From positions 62,001 to 126,000 of the forward strand of contig JAUVXV010000001.1 in assembly GCA_030603365.1 (NCBI GenBank): a DNA stretch of 64,000 nucleotides, given 5' to 3'. The notes below the pieces were generated by a model, which ran no database searches, had not been told where the DNA came from, and saw nothing but the letters and a program-made list of their open reading frames with translations. This DNA comes from Candidatus Heimdallarchaeota archaeon (GTDB lineage: Archaea; Asgardarchaeota; Heimdallarchaeia; Heimdallarchaeales; Heimdallarchaeaceae). Below are positions 42,439 through 51,255 of the stretch, piece by piece (position 1 is the first letter of the stretch; every line of letters starts with the position of its first letter). Made by a program: the position numbers and the translations under genes.

Positions 42439-44907
42439 GTGAGTGATTTCGTTCCGAAACTAACTGAAAAAACATATGATCCTCAGAAGCAAGATTTGAT
42501 GCTTTTCAAGAAGTGGCAAGAAGAGAAGATTTTTGCTTTTAACAAATCATCAGGTAAACCTATCTTTAGTATTGATACCCCCCCTCCTTATGCAAATGCT
42601 CCTTGGCATATGGGCGGTGCGATACATTATAGCCAAATAGATATGATCGCTCGTTACAAACGTATGGCAGGTTACGAAATTTTGTTCCCAATGTGTTTAG
42701 ACCGTAATGGTCTTCCCATTGAAGTACAAGCTGAAAAGAAATTCAAGATATCTATGCATGATGTCCCAAGAGAAGACTTCCTTAATATGTGCAGACAGTT
42801 ACTAGATGAGGTAGGTGATCAAATCCTTGATATTTGTAAAATATTAGGTTTCAGCAATAATTCTCTTGAATGGGACGAAATTTACAAGACTGATGAAGAA
42901 CAATATCGAACTCTAACCCAAAGCACATTCATAAAATTGTTCAAAGAAGGACAGATCTATGAGGATGATAGACCAAATAACTACTGCACTCGCTGTAAAA
43001 CTACTATCGCCGATAATGAAATTGATTACAAATCAGGATCTCATACGTTGTATGATATTAGATTCAAAGTGAAAGAAACTGGTGAGGATCTTATCATTTC
43101 AACCTCTAGGCCTGAATTAATACCTGCAATTGGTGTAGTAATATTCAATCCGAAAGATGAACGATACCAATATTTAGGTGGAAAAACTGTAATAACTCCT
43201 TTGTTTGAAGATGAAGTACCAATAATGGCTCATCATTATGCGCAAATGGAATACGGTACTGGAATAATGATGGTTTGCGCTTATGGTGATTCAAGTGATG
43301 TTCAAATCTTCAGAGAATTAAAACTAAATCCAAAAACAATAATTGATACATCTGGAAAAATTACTGATAAAGTTCCTGAGTATGCTGGTTTGAAGGTGAA
43401 GGAAGCTAAAAAAGAAATAGCTGATAAGCTTGAGGCAGAAGGATATGTAGTAGATAAGGCTGATGCACCACATAATTTTCCAATTTGTTCTCGTTGTAAA
43501 ACTCTAGTAGAATTCCTTGCAATGCCCGAATACTACTTGAAACAGGTCGAATATCTTCCTAAACTTCATGAATATGCACAAGAAATGGAATTCTTCCCAC
43601 CATTTATGAGACAAGTGTGGGTAGACTGGTTAAACACTGTTTCAATTGATTGGCCAATTAGTAGAAGACGTTATTACGGAACTGAGGTTCCTGTTTGGTA
43701 CTGCAAAAGCTGTAACCATCCTAATCTTCCAGAACCTGGCAATTATTATCAACCTTGGAAAAATGATCCTCCATTTGAATCCTGCCAAAAGTGTGATAGT
43801 TCTGATGGTTTCATAGGAGACTTAAGAACATTTGATACTTGGATGGATTCTTCTCTCAGTGAGATATATACCATTATGCATCCTCATAATAAGAAAGATG
43901 AAACCTTATTCAATGAATTAATTCAAAGACCATATATCTGTGATGTAAGACCATCTGCAAAGGATATAGTAAGAACTTGGCTTCACTATACAATGTTAAG
44001 GGGTTTACAATTATACAATAAACCAGCCTTCAATTGCGCTTGGATTTCAGGTTTTGTGGTTGATAGTAAAGGAGAAAAGTTATCTAAGAGTGCAGGATCA
44101 ACGATTAAACCAGAGAACATGATAGAAAAATATGGTGGAGATGCAGTAAGGTTTTATGGTGCCGCAGAAGCTAGTCATGGGTCTGATATACGTTTTAACC
44201 AACAGCGACTTCAAGGAATATCTAAATTTATAAATAAATTTTACAACATTGCAAAATTCCTCAGCCGTTTTCCTATTATTACAAACAAGTCGGAAATTTC
44301 TCTTCAACCAGCTGATGAATGGATTCTATCTGAATTAGCTAGAGTAGTGGAAGAAGCAAAATCAGGATATGAGATTTTTGATTTTCAGATTCCAGCAAAG
44401 TCCCTTAGAAACTTCACTTGGGAAACTTTTGCATCACATTATGTGGAGCTAGTTAAAGGAAGAGCTTACAATAGAAATAATTCCTATGAAGAACGAGAAC
44501 AAAAAGCTGCTTGGTACACTCTTCATAAGGTTATGAAGGAATTAACAATAGTATTCGCTCCGATTATTCCCTTTGTTACAGATTTAATTTATAGAGGTAT
44601 TTACGATAAGACAGTTCACTTAGAAAAATACCCAGAAGGAAAGGAAATTATCGACAAACAACAATATCTCGAAATAACACCAACTCTTCTAGATTTAAAC
44701 TCAGCAATCTGGAAATACAAGAAGAGTAAGCAATTACCCTTAAACACACCAATTGAACAAGTTTACATGCCAGAAATACTGTTTCCATTAGCAAAGGATT
44801 TAGCATCTATGCATGCAATTGAGACATTAGTTAAGGAAAAAGATGAGATGCCAGAAGGAGATATCATTAGTATTAATGAAACTGAGAATATTGTCATTAG
44901 AATATAA
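42439..44907 (+). CDS. valS: Valyl-tRNA synthetase
   Basis: This class I synthetase has about 822 residues. The HIGH-type motif is PWHMGGAIHYSQIDMIARYK, the KMSKS-type motif is GEKLSKSAGST, and an editing domain (STSRPELIPAIGVVIF, YGTGIMMVCAYGD) and zinc-like cysteine pairs (CTRC; CSRC; CKSC and CQKC) are present. FDTWMDSSLS and the pattern of the editing domain favour ValRS over IleRS. GTG 42,439 is taken as start because GGTGA lies five bases upstream. An AT-rich 240-base region separates it from the divergent hef gene. Confidence 0.9.
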   Translation: MSDFVPKLTEKTYDPQKQDLMLFKKWQEEKIFAFNKSSGKPIFSIDTPPPYANAPWHMGGAIHYSQIDMIARYKRMAGYEILFPMCLDRNGLPIEVQAEKKFKISMHDVPREDFLNMCRQLLDEVGDQILDICKILGFSNNSLEWDEIYKTDEEQYRTLTQSTFIKLFKEGQIYEDDRPNNYCTRCKTTIADNEIDYKSGSHTLYDIRFKVKETGEDLIISTSRPELIPAIGVVIFNPKDERYQYLGGKTVITPLFEDEVPIMAHHYAQMEYGTGIMMVCAYGDSSDVQIFRELKLNPKTIIDTSGKITDKVPEYAGLKVKEAKKEIADKLEAEGYVVDKADAPHNFPICSRCKTLVEFLAMPEYYLKQVEYLPKLHEYAQEMEFFPPFMRQVWVDWLNTVSIDWPISRRRYYGTEVPVWYCKSCNHPNLPEPGNYYQPWKNDPPFESCQKCDSSDGFIGDLRTFDTWMDSSLSEIYTIMHPHNKKDETLFNELIQRPYICDVRPSAKDIVRTWLHYTMLRGLQLYNKPAFNCAWISGFVVDSKGEKLSKSAGSTIKPENMIEKYGGDAVRFYGAAEASHGSDIRFNQQRLQGISKFINKFYNIAKFLSRFPIITNKSEISLQPADEWILSELARVVEEAKSGYEIFDFQIPAKSLRNFTWETFASHYVELVKGRAYNRNNSYEEREQKAAWYTLHKVMKELTIVFAPIIPFVTDLIYRGIYDKTVHLEKYPEGKEIIDKQQYLEITPTLLDLNSAIWKYKKSKQLPLNTPIEQVYMPEILFPLAKDLASMHAIETLVKEKDEMPEGDIISINETENIVIRI

Positions 44908-44957
44908 TTTGAAGAAATACTCTCTTTCTATTCTTTTTAAGTCATTAAAGAAAACCA

Positions 44958-44966
44958 TTTTAAATA
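44958..44966 (+). promoter_or_regulatory. TATA box for the uL22 operon
   Basis: TTTTAAATA lies about 26 bases upstream of the G-triplet at 44,990 that opens the leader stem. Transcription is therefore predicted to begin at or near that stem. Confidence 0.45.
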
Positions 44967-44989
44967 TCAAATAGTCGAATTTACTTGCT

Positions 44990-45048
44990 GGGTATTGAAG
45001 ATTACAATTTGTAATCGTTAATAAACCTTAAAAATTGTACTCATACCC
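44990..45048 (+). promoter_or_regulatory. Structured leader before uL22
   Basis: GGGTAT (44,990-44,995) pairs perfectly with ATACCC (45,043-45,048). Inside it GATTAC (45,000-45,005) pairs with GTAATC (45,011-45,016) over a 5-base loop. The structure lies 45 bases before the TTG start of uL22 and begins at the predicted transcription start. A ribosomal-protein autoregulation site is an inference. Confidence 0.45.
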
Positions 45049-45092
45049 GCTATTGTAGTCAGTAGTAACAAGATGTAACAGGAGAATTAAGA

Positions 45093-45557
45093 TTGCCAAA
45101 ATATAAATATTCCATTCAAACAGATCCTGATAGGTCAGCAAAAGCCTCAGCACGAGAAATTGATATTAGTCGAAAGGCTGCTAGAGAAATATGCAATACA
45201 ATAAAAGGAATGACAATTCATCAGAGTATGGAATTTCTTGAGAGTGTTATTGCTAAAAAAATTGCTGTCCCCTATAGGCGACATAAAAGAAATGTTGGTC
45301 ATAAGAGTACAGTAATAGGTTGGGGTCCAGGAAGGTTTCCAGTTAAAGCTGCAAATGAAATTCTTAAAGTTGTAAAGAATCTTGAAAATAATGCTGAAAA
45401 CAACCAATTGCAACTGGATAGGTGTAAGATTACTCATGCTGTAACTTTACTAGGTTCGAAACAACAAGGGATTTTCCATAGAGCTCAAGGAAGATCGACA
45501 CCTAAAACAAGACAATTTGTTCATGTTGAGTTAGTAGCTGAAGTAGCTGAGATGTGA
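45093..45557 (+). CDS. rpl22: Ribosomal protein uL22
   Basis: uL22 lines the peptide exit tunnel. The 154 residues carry the archaeal pattern SAKASAREIDISRKAAREIC and GRSTPKTRQFVHVELV. The start is TTG with AGGAG eight bases upstream. This is the first gene of the ribosomal cluster here; uL3, uL4, uL23, uL2 and uS19, which normally precede it, are absent, and valS is upstream instead. It overlaps a possible GTG start of uS3. Confidence 0.95.
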   Translation: MPKYKYSIQTDPDRSAKASAREIDISRKAAREICNTIKGMTIHQSMEFLESVIAKKIAVPYRRHKRNVGHKSTVIGWGPGRFPVKAANEILKVVKNLENNAENNQLQLDRCKITHAVTLLGSKQQGIFHRAQGRSTPKTRQFVHVELVAEVAEM

Positions 45558-45562
45558 TAGAT

Positions 45563-46597
45563 ATGCCCACTACAAAAGATTACTTAATTAAAAAATACCA
45601 AAAAAACGCTATAGATGAATTTCTAGCACTAGAATTAAAGAATGCAGAATACGGGGGAGTTGAATTAAGACGAACACCTCTTGGAGACCGTGTGATTCTT
45701 CGAGTGGGAAGAGTAGGTTTAGCAATAGGGGGAAGAGGGAGAAATATTCATAGAATTACAGATGCCTTGCGTGAAACTTATGGTCTTGATAATCCACAAA
45801 TTGAGGTCGCAGAAGTAGAAAATCCTGAAATTGATGCACGAATTATGGCTTTTCGATTAGCTTCTTCACTAGAAAGAGGTCGTCACTTCAGAAGAAGTGC
45901 TCACGGTATTATTAGACGTATTTTGGCTAGTGGGGCCAAAGGTGTTGAAATAAAGATTAGTGGAAAAATAACCAGCCAAAGATCAAGAGTCGAAACTTTT
46001 AGAGCTGGATTTGTTGCAAAAGCTGGAGATCCTGCTGATCGGTATGTGGATTTAGGTAAAGCTCAAGCTCTTATTAGACGAGGATTACTGGGAATTCAAG
46101 TTCGTATAATGCGTGGTGATGCAATTCTTCCCGACGACATTGAAATCGAAGCTGAACCAACTTCAACATCAATGATAGTTGATACAGGCCCAGAAGAACC
46201 AGAGATTGCTGAAGAAATTAGTGAAGAAGTCATTGATGAATTAGAGGAATACCCAGATATAGAAGAAGAGCTAGAACAAATAGCCGAAGAAGTTTCTTCG
46301 AAAACCAAGGCTGATGACGTATTACAAGAACTAGATGAAGTTGATAAAGCATCAAAAGCAAAACAAAAGAAAATATCGAAGAAAGTTGAGAAGGAACCAG
46401 AAACCTCAGAAACCAAAGTCAAAGAAACCAAGCCAAAAGAGACTAAAGTCAAAGAAACCAAGCCAAAAGAGACCAAAGTCAAAGAAACCAAGCCAAAAGA
46501 GACCAAAGTCAAAGAAACCAAGCCAAAAGAGACTAAAGCCACTAAATCTGAAGAAGTTAAAGAAACCAAATCAAAATCGAAAGCAAAAGAAGAGTAA
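45563..46597 (+). CDS. rps3: Ribosomal protein uS3 with long C-terminal tail
   Basis: uS3 lies at the mRNA entry of the small subunit. The KH domain (RVGLAIGGRGRNIHRITDAL) and uS3 C domain (SGAKGVEIKISGKITSQRSR) occupy the first 210 residues. After this comes an acidic stretch (about 210-270) and then a Lys/Glu/Thr tail with four near-identical ETKVKETKPK units (nt about 46,420-46,540). Typical archaeal uS3 ends near residue 210-250. Start ATG 45,563 or GTG 45,554. Confidence 0.95.
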   Translation: MPTTKDYLIKKYQKNAIDEFLALELKNAEYGGVELRRTPLGDRVILRVGRVGLAIGGRGRNIHRITDALRETYGLDNPQIEVAEVENPEIDARIMAFRLASSLERGRHFRRSAHGIIRRILASGAKGVEIKISGKITSQRSRVETFRAGFVAKAGDPADRYVDLGKAQALIRRGLLGIQVRIMRGDAILPDDIEIEAEPTSTSMIVDTGPEEPEIAEEISEEVIDELEEYPDIEEELEQIAEEVSSKTKADDVLQELDEVDKASKAKQKKISKKVEKEPETSETKVKETKPKETKVKETKPKETKVKETKPKETKVKETKPKETKATKSEEVKETKSKSKAKEE

Positions 46598-46606
46598 GGT
46601 GTAAAA

Positions 46607-46810
46607 ATGGCATTAATCAGAAATAGCGAAATAAGAAAAATGAACAAAGATCAAAGACTTAGAAAGCTAGAAGAGTTTAAGAAAAAACTCTTTACTGTCA
46701 AATCTGAACTATCATCGGGAGGTTCTATTGAGAATCCCGGTCAGATTCAAGAATATAAAAAAGCCATTGCAAGGATCAAGACAATTATGGTTGAGTTAGA
46801 TGAAATTTAA
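46607..46810 (+). CDS. rpl29: Ribosomal protein uL29
   Basis: uL29 sits by the tunnel exit next to uL23. The 67 residues form the usual helical hairpin: SEIRKMNKDQRLRKLEEFKK, a glycine turn (SSGGSIENPG) and IKTIMVELDE. Its stop codon overlaps the start of the RNase P p29 gene by one base. No SUI1 gene lies between them, unlike in many archaea. Confidence 0.95.
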   Translation: MALIRNSEIRKMNKDQRLRKLEEFKKKLFTVKSELSSGGSIENPGQIQEYKKAIARIKTIMVELDEI

Positions 46811-47118
46811 TGTCAAATAAAAATAAGAAAGATTGTAAAAAAGCTTCAGTTTGGAAGCAACTTACTTTGTCTTTGATAGGTTTGAAAGTTTGGATTGTAA
46901 AAAGTTCTTCAAAAGACTTGGAGGGAATAAAGGGTATTATTAGGGATGAAACCCATAATTTACTTAAAATTGAAACAAAAAACAAACTTTTGTCAATACC
47001 AAAATCCCATCAAATTTTTACGATAGAAATCAAGGATGGATCAAAGTTATTAGTTGATGGTCAACTTCTAGTTGGTAATCCTGAGAACAGAATTAAGAAA
47101 AAAATAAGAAACTGGTAG
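46810..47118 (+). CDS. rnp1: RNase P protein component 1 (p29/Pop4)
   Basis: Rpp29 forms a complex with Rpp21 that supports archaeal RNase P in maturing tRNA 5' ends. The 102 residues form an Sm-like barrel: GLKVWIVKSSSKDLEGIKGI, TKNKLLSIPKSHQIFTIEI and DGQLLVGNPENRIKKK. Its place between uL29 and uS17 is conserved in archaea. A hairpin-plus-T-run terminator follows four bases after the stop, so the first transcription unit of the cluster probably ends here. Confidence 0.93.
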   Translation: MSNKNKKDCKKASVWKQLTLSLIGLKVWIVKSSSKDLEGIKGIIRDETHNLLKIETKNKLLSIPKSHQIFTIEIKDGSKLLVDGQLLVGNPENRIKKKIRNW

Positions 47119-47122
47119 AATC

Positions 47123-47147
47123 AAACTGATTTAGATTTTCAGTTTTT
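47123..47147 (+). terminator. Hairpin and T-run after the RNase P p29 gene
   Basis: AAACTGA (47,123-47,129) pairs perfectly with TCAGTTT (47,139-47,145), and the T-run continues to 47,147. It starts four bases after the RNase P p29 stop. It implies that uS17 and the genes after it are transcribed from their own promoter. Confidence 0.55.
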
Positions 47148-47180
47148 ATAAGCGGAACTTATTGTTTACAAAATACTTCA

Positions 47181-47198
47181 CTATAAAAAATATTAAAA
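47181..47198 (+). promoter_or_regulatory. TATA region for the uS17 operon
   Basis: CTATAAAAAATATTAAAA contains two overlapping TATA-like elements downstream of the terminator at 47,123. Transcription is predicted to start around 47,210-47,222. Confidence 0.4.
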
Positions 47199-47204
47199 AG
47201 ATAT

Positions 47205-47347
47205 AAGTTTGCAGAAACTTGAAACATATTCGTATAGAATACAGATTCGTACAGGTAATTGACGTCTTACTTCAAAATAATTTGAAGCTATGATTGCTTT
47301 CCTTGGTTTTCAAAACGAGGAAATGCATGGGTATAAGACGCTGTACC
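47205..47347 (+). ncRNA. Structured RNA or leader before uS17
   Basis: Several perfect helices can be drawn by eye. AAGTTT/AAACTT (47,205-47,220, loop GCAG) and TATTC/GAATA (47,227-47,241) are followed by an outer helix GTACAG (47,249-47,254) with CTGTAC (47,341-47,346). Inside is CGTCTTA (47,263-47,269) with TAAGACG (47,334-47,340), which encloses the hairpin CTTCAAA-ATAA-TTTGAAG (47,270-47,287) and the hairpin TTTCCT...AGGAAA (47,298-47,323). The result is a three-way junction just before the uS17 ribosome-binding site. It could be a regulatory leader or a separate small RNA. Confidence 0.6.
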
Positions 47348-47360
47348 GAGGTGAAAAAAA

Positions 47361-47693
47361 ATGAGTAAAGTAAGGAATATAGGTATTCCCGGTGTTGAAC
47401 CACCTTCTACTGAGTGTGATGATATAAGATGTCCTTTTCATGGAAGTCTTCCTGTAAGAGGAAGAATATTCACAGGAAAGGTGGTTTCTGACAAAATGAG
47501 AAGAACTGTTGTTATTAGACGAGATTATCTGAAGTATGTTAAAAAATACCGAAGATACGAACGTGCTCATGGGAAAATTTCTGCTCACAATCCTCCTTGT
47601 TTGAACGTAAAAGAAGGAGATATAGTTGTGGCAGCAGAGTGTAGGCCACTAGCTAAGACTGTAGGTTTTGTCGTGGTTCAGAAAGTAAGTTAA
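47361..47693 (+). CDS. rps17: Ribosomal protein uS17
   Basis: uS17 is a primary 16S rRNA-binding protein. The 110 residues have an archaeal N-terminal extension ([20 protein letters not shown]) and the OB fold with [20 protein letters not shown] and [20 protein letters not shown]. The start follows GAGGTGA. It is separated from the RNase P gene by 242 bases that hold a terminator, promoter and structured leader, and opens a transcription unit that continues to uL6. Confidence 0.95.
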   Translation: MSKVRNIGIPGVEPPSTECDDIRCPFHGSLPVRGRIFTGKVVSDKMRRTVVIRRDYLKYVKKYRRYERAHGKISAHNPPCLNVKEGDIVVAAECRPLAKTVGFVVVQKVS

Positions 47694-47702
47694 GGTGATC
47701 AA

Positions 47703-48119
47703 ATGGCAAAGAGAAAAGTTATTGGTAGACCCCAAGTACATATTTCCAAAGGGTTAATAGTTGGTTCTAAAATAAAGAGCGCAGATAATTCTGGAGCACG
47801 CATTGTACAAATTATAGCTGTTAAGAACTACAGAGGTAGACTTAATCGAATTCCCAAAGCATCAGTTGCAGATATGGTAATAGTATCTGTTAAACAAGGA
47901 ACTCCACAGAGAAGAAAACAAATTTTTCCTGCTGTGATTGTAAGACAAAAACTAGCTTTTCGTCGTAGATCGGGCGATTGGATCCAGTTTGAAGAGAATG
48001 CAGTAGTTTTGACAAATGAAGTAGGTGACCCATTAGGGAGTGAAATTCGAGGTCCAGTAGCTAAAGAAGCAGCTGAAAGATGGCCAAGAATCGCACATCA
48101 AGCTTCGATAATAGTGTAG
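47703..48119 (+). CDS. rpl14: Ribosomal protein uL14
   Basis: uL14 forms an intersubunit bridge and contacts translational GTPases. The 138 residues show the family pattern: GLIVGSKIKSADNSGARIVQ, ADMVIVSVKQGTP and FEENAVVLTNEVGDPLGSEI. The start follows AAGGTGAT. It is packed directly between uS17 and uL24. Confidence 0.96.
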   Translation: MAKRKVIGRPQVHISKGLIVGSKIKSADNSGARIVQIIAVKNYRGRLNRIPKASVADMVIVSVKQGTPQRRKQIFPAVIVRQKLAFRRRSGDWIQFEENAVVLTNEVGDPLGSEIRGPVAKEAAERWPRIAHQASIIV

Positions 48120-48125
48120 GTGAAA

Positions 48126-48695
48126 ATGATGAAACAAACACAATCAAAACAACCTCGAAAACAGAGAAAAAGCCATTTTAAAGCTGATTATCATCTGAGG
48201 AATCGAAAAATGACTGCACTTCTATCTCATTCCTTGAGAGAAAAATATGGTATCAAACGTCTCCCTATTCATAAAGACGATAAAGTGATAGTTTACAAAA
48301 ATGTATCAAAAGATGAGGAAATCAAGGGAAAAGTGATACGAGTTATTCCCCAGAGATTTTCTATTCATGTTGAAGGACACAGTAAAGAAAAAGCTGATGG
48401 TACAATTGTTAGTTTTCCAGTTCATCCAAGTAATATTGTTATTACAGCTCTAAATCTTAGAGATAAGAAAAGACGTGAGATAATTAAAAGACGTTCAGGA
48501 AAAGAAATCACAGAAGAAGAGCTAACAGAAGGAATTTTCGATGATGAGGAAGAACTCGAAGAAGAGCTTGAAGCTGATGATGCTTTAGAAAGTGAAGATT
48601 TACTAGATGAAGAATTTGAAGAAATAGAACTGGATGAACCCGAGGAAGAACTCAAAGAAGAATCCGAAGTTGAACAAGAGGAGGAATCATCATGA
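48126..48695 (+). CDS. rpl24: Ribosomal protein uL24 with acidic C-terminal tail
   Basis: uL24 nucleates large-subunit assembly. The KOW region (PIHKDDKVIVYKNVSKDEEI; GKVIRVIPQRFSIHVEG) lies in the first 110 residues. Residues after about 130 form a tail made mostly of Glu, Asp and Leu, about 60 residues longer than usual for archaea. The start is ATG 48,126 or 48,129 behind AGGTGA. The 3' end overlaps eS4 by four bases. Confidence 0.94.
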   Translation: MMKQTQSKQPRKQRKSHFKADYHLRNRKMTALLSHSLREKYGIKRLPIHKDDKVIVYKNVSKDEEIKGKVIRVIPQRFSIHVEGHSKEKADGTIVSFPVHPSNIVITALNLRDKKRREIIKRRSGKEITEEELTEGIFDDEEELEEELEADDALESEDLLDEEFEEIELDEPEEELKEESEVEQEEESS

Positions 48696-49438
48696 CAAAG
48701 GGTGGAGGAAAACGACACTTAAAACGATATGTTGTTTCTAAACACATTCCAATCCATAAAAAAGCTTTCACATTTACAGTAAGACCAGCTCCTGGTCCTC
48801 ATTCAGCAGATGACAGTATCCCTGTAGCAATTTTGCTCAGAGATATGTTTCAATATGCACGAAATATGAGTGAAGTTAAACGAATTTTATTTGAGAGAAA
48901 TGTGGTAATTGATGGTAAAGTAAAAATCAACAGAAAGCATCCTCTAGGATTCATGGATGTTGTTTCTTTACCTAAAATGCAGAAACACTTCAGAATGGTT
49001 TATGCGCTTAAACAAGGATTAAGAGCTGTTCCAATTAAAGAAGCTGAAACAAAAGAAAAACTGTGTAAGATAAAAAACAAAACCGCAATAAAAGAAGGAC
49101 TGATACAGCTTAATCTACATGATGGAAGAAATATAGTTCTCAGTAAAGATGAAACTGCAAAATCTTCCTATTCAACCCATGATACCATAAAAATCTCTCT
49201 TCCTAATCAACAAATAATTGAAAAATATGAGTTGAAAGTTGGAAATTATGGCTTTGTAACTAGTGGTAGATGGATGGGTATGCACGGAACCATTGAAGAG
49301 ATTAGTACCCATGGTACTAACAAGACAAAAACAGTTACATTGAGTACTCCTGAAGGAGAACAATTAGTTACTCTTCTCAGATATATCTTCGTTGTAGGGA
49401 ACAAATCCCCAAGTGTAACTATTACTAGCGAGAAGTAG
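48692..49438 (+). CDS. rps4e: Ribosomal protein eS4
   Basis: eS4 is an archaeal/eukaryotic small-subunit protein. The 248 residues begin with GGGKRHLKRYVVSKHIPIHK, followed by an S4 domain (VKRILFERNVVIDGKVKINR), a central domain and a KOW motif near the C-terminus (VGNYGFVTSGRWMGMHGTIE). Length and order are normal. It is coupled to uL24 by a 4-base overlap. Confidence 0.96.
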   Translation: MTKGGGKRHLKRYVVSKHIPIHKKAFTFTVRPAPGPHSADDSIPVAILLRDMFQYARNMSEVKRILFERNVVIDGKVKINRKHPLGFMDVVSLPKMQKHFRMVYALKQGLRAVPIKEAETKEKLCKIKNKTAIKEGLIQLNLHDGRNIVLSKDETAKSSYSTHDTIKISLPNQQIIEKYELKVGNYGFVTSGRWMGMHGTIEEISTHGTNKTKTVTLSTPEGEQLVTLLRYIFVVGNKSPSVTITSEK

Positions 49439-49448
49439 GTGAAGAAGG

Positions 49449-50015
49449 ATGACAGAAGAAGTTATGGAAGAAGAACAATTTGTACCCCGATTCGCTGAAG
49501 AATGGGAAAAACACCCTATGAAAAAACCAAGATTAAAAGCTCTTATTGTAAATACTTGTGTTGGTGAATCTGGTCCTACATATGAAAGAGCAAAAAGTAT
49601 ACTCCGTCAAATCACAAATAGGGAACCAGTAGAAAAACCAGCAAAAGAATCTATAAGGGGATTTGGAATTCGTAAAGGAGAACCCATCGCTGCAGTAGTG
49701 ACTATACGAGGAGAAGAAGCACAAACCTTGCTCAGAAGATTTCTATATGCTTATGATTATGAAATCAAATCAAGTTCTTTCGATCAACAAGGAAACTTTG
49801 CTTTTGGAATTACTGAACACGTTGATATTGAAGACGCTCCTTTTGATCCAATGCTAGGAACAATTGGTTTCAATGTAGTCGTAAAGATTGAGAGACCAGG
49901 ATACAGAGTAAAATATAGGCAAAGAAAGAGACAAAAACTCCCTAAGAAACATTTTGTATCTCCTGAAGAAGCAATGGAGTTTGTGACAACTGAATTTGAT
50001 ATTAAGGTTATTTAG
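49449..50015 (+). CDS. rpl5: Ribosomal protein uL5
   Basis: uL5 binds 5S rRNA. The 188 residues carry the family segments ALIVNTCVGESGPTYERAKS, RGFGIRKGEPIAAVVTIRGE and the conserved NFAFGITEHVDI. It starts after AGGTGAAGAAGG, ten bases beyond eS4, and is followed by uS14. Confidence 0.96.
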   Translation: MTEEVMEEEQFVPRFAEEWEKHPMKKPRLKALIVNTCVGESGPTYERAKSILRQITNREPVEKPAKESIRGFGIRKGEPIAAVVTIRGEEAQTLLRRFLYAYDYEIKSSSFDQQGNFAFGITEHVDIEDAPFDPMLGTIGFNVVVKIERPGYRVKYRQRKRQKLPKKHFVSPEEAMEFVTTEFDIKVI

Positions 50016-50024
50016 GTGACGGAA

Positions 50025-50192
50025 ATGCAGATAAAACGAGAAATCAAATATGGAAAAGGATCAAGAACATGCAGACGTTGTGGAACTCATAAAGCTATCA
50101 TTAGGAGAGGAGGTCTATTTGTTTGCCGCCGCTGCATAAGAGAGATTTATTCAAATATCGGCTTCAAAAAGACAGGAAGTCGTGGAGGATAG
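50025..50192 (+). CDS. rps14: Ribosomal protein uS14 (zinc type)
   Basis: This 55-residue protein has four zinc cysteines at 16, 19, 34 and 37 (TCRRCG and VCRRC) and the conserved C-terminus [10 protein letters not shown]. The zinc-binding short form is normal for archaea. It starts after AGGTGACGG and its 3' end runs into the ribosome-binding site of uS8. Confidence 0.95.
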   Translation: MQIKREIKYGKGSRTCRRCGTHKAIIRRGGLFVCRRCIREIYSNIGFKKTGSRGG

Positions 50193-50196
50193 AAAA

Positions 50197-50586
50197 ATGC
50201 AAATGGATACTCTAGCAGATACAATGTCTGCTATACTAAATGCAGAGAAAACAGGTAAAAAGACCGTCACTGTTAAACCAGCAAGTAAGATGATTGCAAA
50301 TGTTCTAAGAACAGCTCAACGAGCAGGTTATCTTGGAGAACTCGAATACATCGAAAATAATCGCGGTGGAATGTTCGAGATTCAATTGTTGGGACGTATC
50401 AATAAATGTGGTGTTATTAAACCTCGTTTTCCAGTGAAAAAAGATCATCTAGAAGACGAAGAAAGAAAGTTTCTACCCGCAAGAGGTTTTGGAATTCTCA
50501 TAATGACAACTCCTGAAGGCGTGATGACCCATGAAGATGCTAAAGAAAAAGCAATAGGTGGTCGTCTAGTGGCCTATATATATTAA
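50197..50586 (+). CDS. rps8: Ribosomal protein uS8
   Basis: uS8 binds the central domain of 16S rRNA. From ATG 50,197 it has 129 residues starting MQMDTLADTMSAILNAEKTG, the typical archaeal N-terminus, and ending in the conserved EGVMTHEDAKEKAIGGRLVA. The start is supported by GGAGG eight bases upstream. GTG 50,182 is in frame but would lie inside uS14. Confidence 0.95.
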   Translation: MQMDTLADTMSAILNAEKTGKKTVTVKPASKMIANVLRTAQRAGYLGELEYIENNRGGMFEIQLLGRINKCGVIKPRFPVKKDHLEDEERKFLPARGFGILIMTTPEGVMTHEDAKEKAIGGRLVAYIY

Positions 50587-50597
50587 GGTGATATGTA

Positions 50598-51149
50598 ATG
50601 AAGCAACTCTATGTAGAAGCAGCAATTGATATTCCTGAAGAATTGAAATTAAACATAAAAGACAAAGTTGTTACAGTAGAAGGACCTAAAGGAACTCTAA
50701 TTAGAAACTTTGAAAATGTTGATTTTGAAATAAACAAAAAAGGGAAAAAGGTCAATATTAAAGCCTATTACATCAATAAAAAGCGAAAAGCAGCTACTCT
50801 TGCTGTTGTGGGTTATATCAATAATATGATTAAAGGCGTGTCACAAGGGTATGTCTATAAATCAAAAATAATCTTTAGTCACTTTCCTATAACAGTTGAA
50901 CCAGATAACAAAAAGAAAATTGTAACTATCAAGAACCTTTATGGTGGAAGGAAAAACATTATTGTAAGAATTATGGGTCAAGAAACCAAAGTTTCTATAG
51001 ATAAGGACGATGTAATTATTGAAGGAATTGACAAAGAAGCTGTTGGTCAAACTACAGCAAACATGCAAGAAGCTTGCAGATTGCGTGGTAAGAGAAAGAA
51101 AGATCCTGAAACTTTTATGGATGGCGTATGGTTGTGGCATAAAGAATAG
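50598..51149 (+). CDS. rpl6: Ribosomal protein uL6
   Basis: uL6 lies near the GTPase-associated centre. The 183 residues have two related alpha/beta domains: KDKVVTVEGPKGTLIRNFEN near the N-terminus, and GQETKVSIDKDDVIIEGIDK with the conserved C-terminal DPETFMDGVW. A T-rich stretch follows the stop, and a new promoter appears to precede eL32, so this is probably the last gene of the second unit. Confidence 0.95.
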   Translation: MKQLYVEAAIDIPEELKLNIKDKVVTVEGPKGTLIRNFENVDFEINKKGKKVNIKAYYINKKRKAATLAVVGYINNMIKGVSQGYVYKSKIIFSHFPITVEPDNKKKIVTIKNLYGGRKNIIVRIMGQETKVSIDKDDVIIEGIDKEAVGQTTANMQEACRLRGKRKKDPETFMDGVWLWHKE

Positions 51150-51255
51150 CCACATCTATTTTTATTTTTTATTTCGAATTAACTCTATTTCATAGTGCTG
51201 TTTCTTGAAAATTAATACATCTAAATCATTTTCACAATTTCTTAACAATAAAAAG

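Noticed and set aside
46096..46647. Minus-strand open frame with Ser/Val repeats
   Set aside because: It is the antisense shadow of the uS3 tail. Similar shadows lie opposite the uL24, eL32, uS4 and uS11 tails.
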